Notes under the pieces: model-generated | The model's input: only the letters and a program-made list of their open reading frames with translations | What the model was told of the DNA's origin: nothing | The model's database searches: none | NCBI GenBank assembly: GCA_964426655.1 | Contig: CAYRQT010000003.1 | Span: forward strand, 1-64,000 | DNA from: RGIG8306 sp964426655 | Lineage (GTDB): Bacteria; Bacillota; Clostridia; Lachnospirales; Lachnospiraceae | Length of the DNA: 64,000 bases | Reading direction: 5' to 3' | Position numbers and translations under genes: made by a program | Part shown: positions 23,648 through 32,788 of the stretch, one piece after another | Position numbering within the stretch: position 1 is the stretch's first letter | Layout of the letters: every line of letters starts with the position of its first letter

Positions 23648-24686
23648 CCCCATCCTTTCCCGGTTTTAAAAACATAGCATCCCCAAAACTGAAGAAGCGG
23701 TATCTCTCACGGACAGCCGCCTCATATGCCGCCAGTATATGATCTTTACCAGCAAAAGCGGACACCAACATCAGCAATGTAGACTGGGGCAGATGAAAAT
23801 TGGTAATCAACCCATCAATGGCATGAAAACTGTATCCAGGATAAATAAAAATACCGGTCCATCCGCTGCCGGCCCGGATAATTCCATCTTCCCCCGTGAC
23901 CGACTCCAGGGTTCTGCAGCTGGTGGTCCCCACTGCAATGATTCTTCCCCCCCCTTCTCTGGCCCGGTTCATTTTATCTGCCTCCTGCTGCTCTACCACG
24001 TAAAATTCCTGATGCATGTGGTGATTTGTAACTTCTTCCACCTTTACCGGCCGAAAAGTGCCAAGTCCTACATGAAGGGTTACATGGGCCAGGACAATGC
24101 CTTTTGCCTGTATTTCTTCCAACAGAGCTTTCGTGAAATGCAGTCCTGCAGTGGGGGCGGCTGCCGACCCTTCCTGCCGGGCATAAACCGTCTGGTACCG
24201 GTTTTTATCTAGCAACGGATGGGTAATATATGGAGGGAGGGGCATTTGTCCCAGCTGGTCCAGAATCTCTTCAAAAATACCCTCATAGGAGAAGGTAATC
24301 AGCCGGTTGCCTTCCTCCACAATATCTGTGATCGTTCCCTTTAACAAGCCATTCCCAAAAGAAATGACCGTGCCCACACGGGCTTTTTTCCCAGGTCGCA
24401 CCAGCACCTCCCAGGTATTATCTGTTTTTCTGGTCAGAAGCAGGACCTCAATATGGGCCCCGGTGTCCTCTCTTTCTCCCAGCAGTCTGGCTGGAATGAC
24501 CTTGGTGTCATTCACCACCAGGCAATCTCCCGGCTCCAGATATGAAACAATTTCATAAAAATGGCGATGTTCCATGGCGCCGGTGTTTCGATCCATCACC
24601 AGCAGTCTGGAAGCACTTCGATCCACAAGGGGGTCCTGGGCAATCAGTTCCTCCGGCAATTCATAATTAAAATCCGATACTTTCAT
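23619..24686 (-). CDS. queA: S-adenosylmethionine:tRNA ribosyltransferase-isomerase
   Basis: Transfers and isomerises the ribose of SAM onto the preQ1 base in tRNA, making epoxyqueuosine. The 355-residue length fits QueA. Seen: the opening MKVSDFNYELPEELIAQDPL, NDTKVIPARLLG, SAAAPTAGLHFT, LHVGLGTFRPV and NFHLPQSTLLMLVSAF, all family signatures. The start at 24686 has AGAGGAA upstream. Tgt, its usual neighbour, is not in the window; the next genes are a pseudouridine synthase and ligA. Confidence 0.95.
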   Translation of the reverse strand: MKVSDFNYELPEELIAQDPLVDRSASRLLVMDRNTGAMEHRHFYEIVSYLEPGDCLVVNDTKVIPARLLGEREDTGAHIEVLLLTRKTDNTWEVLVRPGKKARVGTVISFGNGLLKGTITDIVEEGNRLITFSYEGIFEEILDQLGQMPLPPYITHPLLDKNRYQTVYARQEGSAAAPTAGLHFTKALLEEIQAKGIVLAHVTLHVGLGTFRPVKVEEVTNHHMHQEFYVVEQQEADKMNRAREGGGRIIAVGTTSCRTLESVTGEDGIIRAGSGWTGIFIYPGYSFHAIDGLITNFHLPQSTLLMLVSAFAGKDHILAAYEAAVRERYRFFSFGDAMFLKPGKDGDADGRHQTE

Positions 24687-24699
24687 ACTTTCCTCTGTT

Positions 24700-25848
24700 C
24701 TATTCTTCCTGCGCTGTCTCAACAGTCGTATTCTCTTCTGTCATTTCCTCTAGGGATACTTCTGTGGAGTTCTCCTCCGGCAGGGTATCCTGGGTGGTCT
24801 GTGCAGTGTTGACCGTCTCTTCTCCCATTTCTGCCACTGCCTCCTGAATCTTTTGAACCAGTGCATTTAATGCCTCATCCTTTTCGCAGTAGGCCAGCAA
24901 AGTATCATCTACGGCTGCAGCCAGCTTCTGTACATCTTCATTCTGATCCGTCTCTTCCAATAGCTGTGCCAGTGCCACATCTGCCTGGCCATTGAAAATG
25001 TAAGGCGTCCCGTCCTCTCCCTTTTCCACATAAAGACGAATCATTGCCGGGGCCTGTGTCTCAATATTCAGAAATTTGATCTCATAGCACACATATACTA
25101 TGTAGGCATTTTCATCCAGAACATCTGCATAAAAGCAGTCTATATTGTCATAGCCCTCAATATAACCGGACTGGGCATCCAGTTCTTCCTGGGTAATCCC
25201 ATTATCCATATTTGATTTGATAAGCCCTGAAAGTGTCTCCAAATCCCCCTCTTCCATGGCAGTAAAATACTGTTTTACCAGTGCGTTTATTTCAGGATAA
25301 TAATTTTTTTTCAGACTCAGATCTCCAAGATCATCCAGATAATCCTTCACATCTTCCTGCGTAGTTTCTTCCAGGGCATTTTCCGACGACGAGTTTAGAC
25401 CCGTTACCTGCTCTCCGCTCCCGTTTTTCCGGATCAGTGTCACAATGATGACCGTAATTACAGTCAGGCACAAAACAGCCCCTGCAAGGCCTGCCCAGGG
25501 GAGAATGCGTTTCCACCTGGGCAGCATTTTCGTTTCCATTTCCGATTCCGACAAAAAGGACACCTCCGGATCCACTGTATCTGGCACATCCTGTTCCGCC
25601 TCGAAAGGCACCTCTTCTTCCCAGGCTTCTTCTTCCAGGGCAACTTCCGTTTTCTCATCAGAGGATTTATCCTGTTCTTTTTCCTCTTCTATATAAGCAG
25701 TGTGCTCCCCTTTTTGATGTTCCTGTGCCTCTTTTTCCTGTGCCGCTTTTTTCTCTGCCTGTACCAAACTGTCTAAATCCCAAATTTCTATATCCTGCCC
25801 GGCATCCTTTCTTTTATGGAATAGGGGTGGGTTTTTTTTTCTGTCCAA
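24700..25848 (-). CDS. Acidic single-pass membrane protein, function unknown
   Basis: A 382-residue protein that I do not recognise beyond its layout. Residues 1-105 are cytoplasmic, highly charged and very rich in Glu. One membrane helix follows (about 115-140). The rest is extracytoplasmic, with a folded region (about 175-310) that looks like an NTF2/SnoaL-type alpha+beta domain (NALVKQYFTAMEEGDLETLSGL) and a Glu/Thr-rich C-terminal tail. The only start with a ribosome site (AGGAGG) is TTG at 25846-25848. It lies 13 bases before queA. A role in envelope sensing or assembly is possible, but nothing shows it. Confidence 0.7.
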   Translation of the reverse strand: MDRKKNPPLFHKRKDAGQDIEIWDLDSLVQAEKKAAQEKEAQEHQKGEHTAYIEEEKEQDKSSDEKTEVALEEEAWEEEVPFEAEQDVPDTVDPEVSFLSESEMETKMLPRWKRILPWAGLAGAVLCLTVITVIIVTLIRKNGSGEQVTGLNSSSENALEETTQEDVKDYLDDLGDLSLKKNYYPEINALVKQYFTAMEEGDLETLSGLIKSNMDNGITQEELDAQSGYIEGYDNIDCFYADVLDENAYIVYVCYEIKFLNIETQAPAMIRLYVEKGEDGTPYIFNGQADVALAQLLEETDQNEDVQKLAAAVDDTLLAYCEKDEALNALVQKIQEAVAEMGEETVNTAQTTQDTLPEENSTEVSLEEMTEENTTVETAQEE

Positions 25849-25904
25849 TGCTGTCCCTCCTGAATTTCCGTCTTTCTATGTTGACTTGCCTTCACTTTTT
25901 CTCA

Positions 25905-25933
25905 TTGACTTTTTAAAGATGATATAGTAGAAT
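25905..25933 (+). promoter_or_regulatory. Promoter of tRNA-Arg
   Basis: TTGACT (25905-25910) and TAGAAT (25928-25933) spaced by 17 bases, ending 9 bases before the mature tRNA. Confidence 0.6.
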
Positions 25934-25942
25934 AATGCAGAT

Positions 25943-26014
25943 GCATCTGTAGCTCAGTGGATAGAGCACCGGCCTCCGGAGCCGGGTGCGCGTGTTCGAC
26001 TCACGTCAGATGCA
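25943..26014 (+). tRNA. tRNA-Arg (anticodon CCG)
   Basis: A full cloverleaf: the acceptor arms GCATCTG and CAGATGC pair perfectly, D-arm GCTC...GAGC, anticodon arm CCGGC-CTCCGGA-GCCGG with anticodon CCG, T-arm around TTCGACT, discriminator A. No CCA is encoded. It reads the codon CGG. Confidence 0.95.
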
Positions 26015-26119
26015 TTTTCCATTTCGTTCTTTACTATAGCATAGTTTCTTTCTTTTTTCTATTTTCTTTTTTGCTGACTCCCCATTTAAAATACACCCAT
26101 ACTGTACAAAGGAGAATCT

Positions 26120-27001
26120 ATGTCTTATGCACAGTTTATGGAAAAATTCATGGAGGCCCTTAGGGAAACGCTGCCTCCGACCTGCAGGTTTACTCTGAGT
26201 CCTGCTTCTGATCCCCCTTCGTCGTCTGATCCGCTCCTCTCCTGCTCGTTCCCTCCAGGCGATCAGACCCTTCACTATCACCCTTCCTCACTTTATCAGC
26301 AGTATCTTCAAGGCATTCCCCTTGCTCTCCTGATTTCCCGAATTCAGGATGAGCTTCTTTCCCCATCCTTGAATCTTCCTTTCCAGGAAGTGGCTTCCAG
26401 AATTATTTTTAAACTTGTTTCCACAAAACAGGAAACGACCTGGCTGGAACAGATCCCCCATCATCCTCTATGTGATCTGGCCATTACCTACTGCCTGCAC
26501 CTGGAGCAGACATCGACCTGCCTGTCCACTGCCCAGATCACCTATGCCCACTGTCGCCGTTGGGAAATTCTCCCTCATCAGCTACATGTTCTGGCATTAA
26601 AAAACACACCACACCTACTCCCTCCAAAGCTTGCGCTTTTGGGGCAAATCGTTCAGCAACTCATGCAGGGCATGCCTTTTGAATCCACTTCTGCTCAGAC
26701 CTCTCTCCTTTCCGAAGAAGGGCCCTACGTCCTTACAAATACTGCCCACACACTGGGGGCTGCCGCTGTGCTTTACCCCGGCGTACTGGAAAAATTCGGA
26801 GAACAGGTGCAGGCCGATTTTTATGTCCTTCCCTCCAGCATTCATGAGGTTGTGCTGCTTCCCTGTGTCCTGGGCATGGATGTGCAGAATCTGCAGCGAA
26901 TTGTGCAGGAAATAAATGAGAGCCAGGTTTTGCCAAAGGATCGACTCTCCAACCGCATATATGTGTTTAGGCGGCAGGAAAAACAGCTTTTTCTTTGTTA
27001 A
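26120..27001 (+). CDS. DUF5688-like protein
   Basis: A 293-residue soluble protein. The N-terminal part is rich in Pro/Ser/His. The C-terminal half contains VLTNTAHTLGAAAVLYPGVLEKFGEQVQADFYVLPSSIHEVVLLP, a stretch (about 215-260) that I recall as the conserved core of DUF5688 proteins of Lachnospiraceae, including the YPG and PSSIHE motifs. It starts with ATG after AAAGGAGAA. No enzymatic motif is visible. It is a single gene between tRNA-Arg and a strong terminator. Its function is unknown. Confidence 0.7.
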   Translation: MSYAQFMEKFMEALRETLPPTCRFTLSPASDPPSSSDPLLSCSFPPGDQTLHYHPSSLYQQYLQGIPLALLISRIQDELLSPSLNLPFQEVASRIIFKLVSTKQETTWLEQIPHHPLCDLAITYCLHLEQTSTCLSTAQITYAHCRRWEILPHQLHVLALKNTPHLLPPKLALLGQIVQQLMQGMPFESTSAQTSLLSEEGPYVLTNTAHTLGAAAVLYPGVLEKFGEQVQADFYVLPSSIHEVVLLPCVLGMDVQNLQRIVQEINESQVLPKDRLSNRIYVFRRQEKQLFLC

Positions 27002-27042
27002 AGAACAGAAAAGGGAGACCAGGTCTCCCTTTTCTGTTCTTT
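27000..27042. terminator. Bidirectional terminator (DUF5688 / glmM)
   Basis: A perfect 21-base inverted repeat around a single central A (27021), with A-rich left and T-rich right ends, between convergent genes. Confidence 0.85.
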
Positions 27043-27056
27043 AAACATGTTATTGT

Positions 27057-28400
27057 TTAGTCAAGAAGGCCCTCTCCCTCCATGGTTTCCCGAATACGGC
27101 GGATGTGTTGACGACAGATTTCCTCTGTTTTTCCCTCAACCATAATCCGCACAAGGGCCTCTGTCCCACTGGCTCTCACAAGAACCCTGCCATTCTCTTT
27201 CAGACTTTCTTCCACTGCCCGGACAGCCTGCAGCACTTTCTCATTTTTCATTGCTTCTTCTTTATGCAGCACCTTCACATTTTCCAGGATCTGCGGATAA
27301 ATACTGACCTGCTCTACCAGCTGGCCAAGAGTCCCTTTACTCTCCAAAATAATCTGCATTACCAGAAGGGAAGTCAGAATCCCATCTCCCGTAGAGGCAT
27401 ATTTGCTGACAATAATATGGCCGGATTGCTCTCCTCCCAGTTTATAGCCCTTTTTCTGCATTTCTTCATAAACGTATTTATCCCCTACTGTCGTTTTAAC
27501 ATAGCGGATTCCTGCCTCATCGAACGCCTTATATAAGCCCAGATTGGACATTACCGTGGTTACCACCGTGTCATGATCTAACATATTATGATTTTTTAAA
27601 TAATTGCGAAGCAGAAAAAGGATCCCATCTCCATCTACCAGTTCTCCCTTCTCACTGACACACAGACAACGATCGGCATCGCCATCATAGGCAAATCCGA
27701 CATCCAGTTCCTCCCCCTTTACCAGGGCCTTTAAATCTTCAATATGGGTGGATCCGCAATTCGCATTGATATTGAACCCATCCGGGCTGTTGTGTATGAC
27801 AAAGGTCTTGGCTCCCAAAGCATCAAAGACATGCTTTGCAATACTGGATGCACTGCCGTTGGCCAGATCAAGACCCACCCGCATTCCTTTAAAAGAGGAG
27901 GATGGAATGGAGAGTAAATAGCCAATATAGCGGTTCCTGGCCGCCAGAAAATCCATGGCCCGGCCAATTTCACGGCCGGTGGCCAGAGAGATTGCTTCAC
28001 CTCTTCCATCCAGATACGCTTCTATTTTTTCAATGACTTCTTCCTCCAGCTTTTCCCCTTTTCCGTTAAGCAGCTTTATACCATTGTCATAATAAGGGTT
28101 ATGGCTGGCCGAAATCATAATTCCACCATCAAATCCTTCTGTTCGCACCACATAGGATACACTGGGCGTGGTGGTCACATGCATCAGATAGGCATCCGCC
28201 CCGGAGGCTGTAAGCCCGGCAACCAGCGCATATTCCAGCATGTAACTGCTCCTCCTGGTGTCCTTCCCGATAACAAAACGGGGTCTTCCGTTTTGAGAAA
28301 AGGAATGCCCCAGAAACCTGCCCACTAAAAAAGCGTGCTCCACTGTCAACGTTTTATTGGCTTCTCCGCGAAAGCCATCTGTTCCAAAATACTTTCCCAT
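27057..28400 (-). CDS. glmM: Phosphoglucosamine mutase
   Basis: Converts glucosamine 6-phosphate to glucosamine 1-phosphate for peptidoglycan precursors. 447 residues. Seen: GTDGFRGEAN at the N terminus, the phosphoserine loop ISASHNPYYDNG (S99), the Mg2+ loop DGDADRCLCVSEKG, sugar loop GGEQSGHII and the phosphate site VRASGTEALVRIMVEG. The start at 28400 has AAAGGAAG; the longer frame to 28541 is not supported. Confidence 0.95.
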   Translation of the reverse strand: MGKYFGTDGFRGEANKTLTVEHAFLVGRFLGHSFSQNGRPRFVIGKDTRRSSYMLEYALVAGLTASGADAYLMHVTTTPSVSYVVRTEGFDGGIMISASHNPYYDNGIKLLNGKGEKLEEEVIEKIEAYLDGRGEAISLATGREIGRAMDFLAARNRYIGYLLSIPSSSFKGMRVGLDLANGSASSIAKHVFDALGAKTFVIHNSPDGFNINANCGSTHIEDLKALVKGEELDVGFAYDGDADRCLCVSEKGELVDGDGILFLLRNYLKNHNMLDHDTVVTTVMSNLGLYKAFDEAGIRYVKTTVGDKYVYEEMQKKGYKLGGEQSGHIIVSKYASTGDGILTSLLVMQIILESKGTLGQLVEQVSIYPQILENVKVLHKEEAMKNEKVLQAVRAVEESLKENGRVLVRASGTEALVRIMVEGKTEEICRQHIRRIRETMEGEGLLD

Positions 28401-28470
28401 TTTCAACTTCCTTTCAGTCCGGCGGCATTCCGATCCGGCCTGTGTATTTCCCGGCTTACATAAAGCCTTT

Positions 28471-29196
28471 CTAAACAGATTTACCCCCCAGGATGTTTTT
28501 TCCGTTTTCAATAAATATGGCTTTTGCATAAGCCTCTCCATATTTGTGACAAATCAGGGCATAGGCCTCCTGCATAACGGGTTTACGCCATTCAGGGTCA
28601 TGCGCATCCGTGCAAATCAGATGCACCAGGCGATTTTTCATCAACTGATGCACAAAACGACGAACCGGCTGGTAAAAAGGAAGGGTAACCGTTTTACTGT
28701 TCACCTGGATACATACACCCATTCTCACTAAAACTTCCACCTCTTCCTGGTGTCCCAGGAGGCAGGCATATCTCTCCACATGGGCCAGAACGGGAATAAA
28801 ACCTTCCTGAAGCAGATGATACAGACTGTTGTGCATGTACTGCCGATACACGCCCGGTGCAAACTCCACCAGCACATGCTTTCCCTCTCCCAGAGGGAGC
28901 CCCCTTTTATCTGAAAGAAGTTGTGGCATATCCTGGGAGTAGAACCACTCATTTCCCAGAAAAAAGGTCATATCTGAATATTTTCCTTCCAGAATTTCCC
29001 TTGTATTTTGAAAAATTTCTTTTATCTCCAGGCCGCTTTTTCGATTCGCCCCAGGCTTATAATGGGGCGTCATACATATTGTGCGAATCCCCTCCGCATG
29101 AGCCATTTTTACCATCCGCATGGTTGTTTTTAAACTGTCTGCCCCATCATCCACTCCCGGAAGATAATGGCTGTGCAGATCCACAAACCCCTCCAT
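28471..29196 (-). CDS. PHP-family tyrosine-protein phosphatase (CpsB/YwqE-like)
   Basis: Mn-dependent phosphatase of 241 residues that removes phosphate from BY-kinases controlling capsule or exopolysaccharide synthesis. Seen: metal ligands DLHSHYLPGVDDGA at the N terminus, TPHYKPG, the Glu in FLGNEWFYS, the His in VLAHVERY and the final ICTDAHDPEWR. No kinase or polysaccharide genes are within the window, so it is isolated from its usual partners. Confidence 0.9.
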   Translation of the reverse strand: MEGFVDLHSHYLPGVDDGADSLKTTMRMVKMAHAEGIRTICMTPHYKPGANRKSGLEIKEIFQNTREILEGKYSDMTFFLGNEWFYSQDMPQLLSDKRGLPLGEGKHVLVEFAPGVYRQYMHNSLYHLLQEGFIPVLAHVERYACLLGHQEEVEVLVRMGVCIQVNSKTVTLPFYQPVRRFVHQLMKNRLVHLICTDAHDPEWRKPVMQEAYALICHKYGEAYAKAIFIENGKNILGGKSV

Positions 29197-29226
29197 GGCT
29201 TCACCCCCGTTTTTACTGAAAAAGGA

Positions 29227-29256
29227 AATAGAGCTAATACGGATATTAGCTCTATT
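29227..29256 (-). terminator. Terminator of the prfC-efp gene run
   Basis: Perfect 13-base-pair hairpin with loop 29240-29243, directly after the efp stop on the minus strand. Confidence 0.75.
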
Positions 29257-29262
29257 CTTCTT

Positions 29263-29820
29263 TTACGCTCTGGACAAATATTCTCCTGTACGTGTATCAA
29301 TTTTAATTTTTTCTCCCTGGTCCACGAACAAAGGTACATATACCGTTGCCCCTGTTTCTACCACAGCCGGCTTTGTAGCACCGGTGGCGGTATTGCCCTT
29401 AAAGCCAGGTTCTGTGGAAGTGATTTCCAGCTCTACAAACAAGGGCGGCTCAATAGCAAAAACATTGCCGTTGTGGGAAAGCATTTTCACCATTTCTTCT
29501 TCTTTCACAAACTTAAGGGCATCTCCCACGGATTCTGCATCCAGGGCAATCTGTTCAAAAGTTTCCACATTCATGAAATGATACAGCTCTCCATCGCTGT
29601 AAAGATACTGCATATCCGTACGATCGATCCGGGCAGCAGGAAACTTTTCAGTTGGCCGGAAAGTCTGCTCCACCACTCCGCCACTTTTGATATTTTTAAG
29701 TTTGGTGCGGACGAAGGCTGCACCCTTTCCCGGTTTAACGTGCTGAAACTCGATAATCTGGAAAACATTATTATCGATTTCAATTGTAATGCCGTTCCGA
29801 AAATCACCTGCTGAAATCAT
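29263..29820 (-). CDS. efp: Elongation factor P
   Basis: Relieves ribosome stalling at proline runs. 185 residues, three beta-barrel domains. Seen: the tip loop KPGKGAAFVR with Lys32 at the position that is modified in other bacteria, and the C-terminal signature VYVPLFVDQGEKIKIDTRTGEYLSR. Ribosome site AAGGAGGAG. The aroQ-efp pairing is common in Bacillota. Confidence 0.96.
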   Translation of the reverse strand: MISAGDFRNGITIEIDNNVFQIIEFQHVKPGKGAAFVRTKLKNIKSGGVVEQTFRPTEKFPAARIDRTDMQYLYSDGELYHFMNVETFEQIALDAESVGDALKFVKEEEMVKMLSHNGNVFAIEPPLFVELEITSTEPGFKGNTATGATKPAVVETGATVYVPLFVDQGEKIKIDTRTGEYLSRA

Positions 29821-29918
29821 GAAAACTCCTCCTTGAAAACCTTTTCATCTGGTCTGTTTATTATTCTTTTCTTCTCTTCTGCCAAACAAGCATCTATTTT
29901 ATAATAGCGTAAAACCCT

Positions 29919-30374
29919 TTAGATATCAACCTTTTTTTCCTCTTCCTCCTGCGAGAGCAGCCAGGCAATGGCCAGGTCATATCCCTTTAGTCCCAGTCCC
30001 GTAATCTGCCCGGTACACACCGGCGCAGTAACAGATCTGTGCCGAAACTCTTCTCTTTTGTGAATATTGGAAATGTGTACTTCAATAATGGGGCACTGCA
30101 GACTTGCTAGTGCATCCCGCAGGGCATAGCTGTAATGGGTAAGGGCACCAGGGTTCAATACAATGCCATCCACCCCTGCCATATGTGCTTCCTGAAGACG
30201 GTCAATCAGAATGCCCTCGGTGTTGCTCTGAAAACAGGTGATTTCTGCTCCCTGATGCCTCCCCAGTGTCTGCAAATGGGCACACAGGGTTTCATAGGAT
30301 GCCTCACCATAAATACTTTTTTCCCGAATCCCCAAAAAATTCAGATTTGGCCCGTTCATCACAAGTATCTTCAT
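29919..30374 (-). CDS. aroQ: 3-dehydroquinate dehydratase, type II
   Basis: Third step of the shikimate pathway. 151 residues. Seen: NGPNLNFLGIREKSIYG with the catalytic Tyr, FQSNTEGILIDRLQEA, NPGALTHYSYALRDAL and EVHISNIHKREEFRH with the catalytic His, all typical for the dodecameric type II enzyme. Starts 8 bases after aroK; ribosome site AGGAGGAG. Confidence 0.95.
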   Translation of the reverse strand: MKILVMNGPNLNFLGIREKSIYGEASYETLCAHLQTLGRHQGAEITCFQSNTEGILIDRLQEAHMAGVDGIVLNPGALTHYSYALRDALASLQCPIIEVHISNIHKREEFRHRSVTAPVCTGQITGLGLKGYDLAIAWLLSQEEEEKKVDI

Positions 30375-30382
30375 GTCTCCTC

Positions 30383-30913
30383 CTATTCTCCCGTTTCTTC
30401 GGATGATTCTCCCAGCTGCTGTATAATCTGCAGGGCCACCTGTCCCACAGTCTGTCTGTTTATAGATATCACAAGATCTGCTGCTGCCATGTACCCTGTT
30501 CTTCTGGTCCAGTACATGTGCCGGATTCCGTTTCTTCCTCCACTTCTGACCAATGGGCGTCGGTTATCGTTCTTAATTCTTGTCCAGATTCTTTCAAAAT
30601 GCACATCCAGGAAAACACATTTCCCCAGTGCTTTAAGCAAAGGTATATTTTCCTCGATAGTGGGAAGACCTCCTCCCACGGAAAGCACAGCATGATCCAG
30701 GCTATCTGCCAGACGGACAAGGAGCTCCGTTTCCATCTTTCTAAAGGCCCCCTCTCCCTTTTGTGCAAAAATTTCAGAAATGGTCATTCCGTATTCCTCC
30801 TGAATCAGCAAATCTGTATCCAGAAAGAGACGGCCTGTTTTTCTGGCCAGGTTTTTGCCCACGCTGGTCTTCCCCGAACCCATGAAGCCGATCAGGATAA
30901 TGTTATCCCCCAT
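30383..30913 (-). CDS. aroK: Shikimate kinase
   Basis: Phosphorylates shikimate at O3. 176 residues. Seen: P-loop GFMGSGKTSVGKNLA, the shikimate-binding DTD in LFLDTDLLIQ, GGGLPTI (normally GGG-xxx, second substrate loop) and the lid Arg in DNRRPLVR. The start at 30913 has AAAGGAGG 7 bases upstream and lies inside the true aroE 3' end (11-base overlap). Confidence 0.94.
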   Translation of the reverse strand: MGDNIILIGFMGSGKTSVGKNLARKTGRLFLDTDLLIQEEYGMTISEIFAQKGEGAFRKMETELLVRLADSLDHAVLSVGGGLPTIEENIPLLKALGKCVFLDVHFERIWTRIKNDNRRPLVRSGGRNGIRHMYWTRRTGYMAAADLVISINRQTVGQVALQIIQQLGESSEETGE

Positions 30914-31810
30914 ATCCCAGCCTCCTTTCCATCCGGAGATAGACCTCTTCCTCCAGGTCCCTGTCAATGGTCACATCCGGATTCCAGAAGCCAAATGCAG
31001 CAATGCCCTGGTATAAAAGCATACGCAGGCCGCTGATGGGAACGCCTCCCGCTTCTTCCACCTTTTGTAAAAACACCGTTTNNNNNNNNNNNNNNNNNNC
31101 GGATTAAATACAATGTCCACCCCCCAGCCGGTCAGTTCAAAAAAGGCAGGATCTTCTACCGGGCAGCGCTCCGCCTGAGGAGACATACCCACACTGGTTG
31201 TCTGAATCACCAGATATCTGTGAGAACTTGTTCCATAGCCCGGGATCTGGGAAAGGCAGTCAGAAGAAAGCACATCCAATCTGGTATTTCCCGCAAATGG
31301 GATGAGATCCGCCTTCAGTTTTTCTGCTTTCGCCAATGTCCGGTTTACCACATATACCTGTGCGGCACCATAGGTCAGCAACATCATCACTGCAGCCCTT
31401 GCTGCACCTCCTGCCCCCAGCACCACAGCCTCGCCCCCCTCAAGCTTTACCCCTGCCTGAACAATACTTTTGTACAGCCCCGTCACGTCCGTGTTATGCC
31501 CTTCATAGCCATCCGGTGTCCAGACCAGTGTATTCACTGCGCCTGTCCCCCTGGCCAGTTCATCTTCCTGTACCAGATGGGCTCTCACCTTTTCCTTGTA
31601 AGGCACGCTCACATTTAATCCCTGTATGCCCAGGGCGTGCGCTCCCCAAAGAGCTGCTTCCAGGTTTTGCGGTGCAGCAGGAAAGGGCACATAAACCATA
31701 TCCAGGTGCAACTGTCCGGCCAGGGTATTATGCAACAGTGGAGAAAGGCTATGCCCTGTGGGATATGCCAGTAAACCATACACCTTAGCCTTGCCGCTGA
31801 TCTCCTGCAT
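30903..31810 (-). CDS. aroE: Shikimate dehydrogenase (contains scaffold gap)
   Basis: NADP-dependent reduction of dehydroshikimate. Seen upstream of the gap: substrate loop YPTGHSLSPLLHN, NVSVPYKEKV, NTLVWTPDGYEGHNTD and the nucleotide motif VLGAGGAARAAV. After the gap a different frame gives the proper C terminus (VFLQKVEEAGG, then PISGLRMLLYQGIAAFGFW) and runs to a TAA at 30903-30905. If the N run is read as 18 bases, the frame and C-terminal residues are wrong. So the true gap is 1 modulo 3, perhaps 4 bases. The start at 31810 has AAGGGAG; it overlaps yqeG by 26 bases. Confidence 0.92.
31082..31099. other. Scaffold gap inside aroE (18 N)
   Basis: The flanking aroE frames only join if the real missing length is 1 modulo 3; 18 is not. 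By comparison with the conserved NPxxTxFL segment, only about four bases appear to be lost. Confidence 0.85.
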
Positions 31811-32306
31811 GACGTTTCTCCCTTTCATAAAAGTAAAATATGATTTTTTCCAGATATCGTTTCAGAACGATCTGAATTTCCTCTTTTTTCCCCACAGGTG
31901 CCACCACCACACCGTAAAGCCCTCCCCGATTGGCACCGTACACATCCGTAAGCAACTGATCTCCTACAAAAAGTGTGACCTCCGGTGTTTTTTCCATTTT
32001 ACTGACAGCTCGCAGATAGGCACTTTTCTGGGGTTTGTGGGCATCCCAAATGGCATATGCCCCTACAGCCCGGGCAAAGGGGGCCACTCTGGGCTCCTGG
32101 TTGTTGGAAATCAGACACAGGGAAAAACCCATTTCTCTCAGTTTTGCCATTAATGCAATGGCCTGTGCCGTGGCAGGCGCTCCATGAGGGACTAATGTAT
32201 TGTCGATATCAAACACTATCCCGCGAAAACCAGCATCATAATATTTTTCATAAGGGATGGTATAGGCAGAGGCTGCCCTTTCCCGGGGGTAAAACCGTCT
32301 GAGCAT
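31785..32306 (-). CDS. yqeG: YqeG-family HAD phosphatase
   Basis: HAD-superfamily IIIA phosphatase, 173 residues. Seen: catalytic motif I FDIDNTLVPHG, motif II LISNNQEPRV and motif IV VGDQLLTDVYGANRGG. YqeG acts on a phosphatidylglycerophosphate-type or unknown phosphate ester; in Bacillus it lies near aroE, as here. It starts 6 bases after nrdR with AAGGAG. Confidence 0.9.
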   Translation of the reverse strand: MLRRFYPRERAASAYTIPYEKYYDAGFRGIVFDIDNTLVPHGAPATAQAIALMAKLREMGFSLCLISNNQEPRVAPFARAVGAYAIWDAHKPQKSAYLRAVSKMEKTPEVTLFVGDQLLTDVYGANRGGLYGVVVAPVGKKEEIQIVLKRYLEKIIFYFYEREKRHAGDQRQG

Positions 32307-32312
32307 AAATGC

Positions 32313-32774
32313 CTACTCCTTTTCCTTTTTTACCAGCTTCTTTAATTCCTCCGCAAAGGTATTGACATCTTTAAATTCCCGATATACCGAAGCGAACCGT
32401 ACATAGGCCACAGCATCTAAGTCCTTTAACTTGTCCATGACCATTTCTCCTATGGCAGAACTGGAGATTTCTTTCTCCCCCAGATTGTACACGCCATTAT
32501 CAATTTCATCCAGAAGCTTTCCGATTTCATTGGCGGATACCGGCCGTTTATGGCAGGCCAAAAGGACCCCCTTTTCGATTTTTGCACGATCATAGGGTTC
32601 TCTGGTATCATCCTTCTTCACAACCATCAGGGGAAATATTTCCGGGCGCTCATAGGTGGTAAAGCGGCGTTCACAGCGCTCGCACTGTCTTCTTCTTCGA
32701 ATTTCCGTATTATCTTCTGAAGGGCGGGAATCAATTACCTTTGTGGTCTCCTCCCCGCAAAAAGGGCATTTCAT
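32313..32774 (-). CDS. nrdR: Transcriptional repressor NrdR
   Basis: ATP/dATP-sensing zinc-ribbon repressor of ribonucleotide reductase genes. Seen: MKCPFCGEETTKVIDSRP and CERCERRFTTYE forming the four-Cys ribbon, then an ATP-cone domain (VVKKDDTREPYDRAKIEKGV). I choose the second Met, 9 bases after AAGGAGG, to match the family's usual MKCPFC start. No nrd genes are in the window. Confidence 0.95.
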   Translation of the reverse strand: MKCPFCGEETTKVIDSRPSEDNTEIRRRRQCERCERRFTTYERPEIFPLMVVKKDDTREPYDRAKIEKGVLLACHKRPVSANEIGKLLDEIDNGVYNLGEKEISSSAIGEMVMDKLKDLDAVAYVRFASVYREFKDVNTFAEELKKLVKKEKE

Positions 32775-32788
32775 TTCCATCCACCTCC

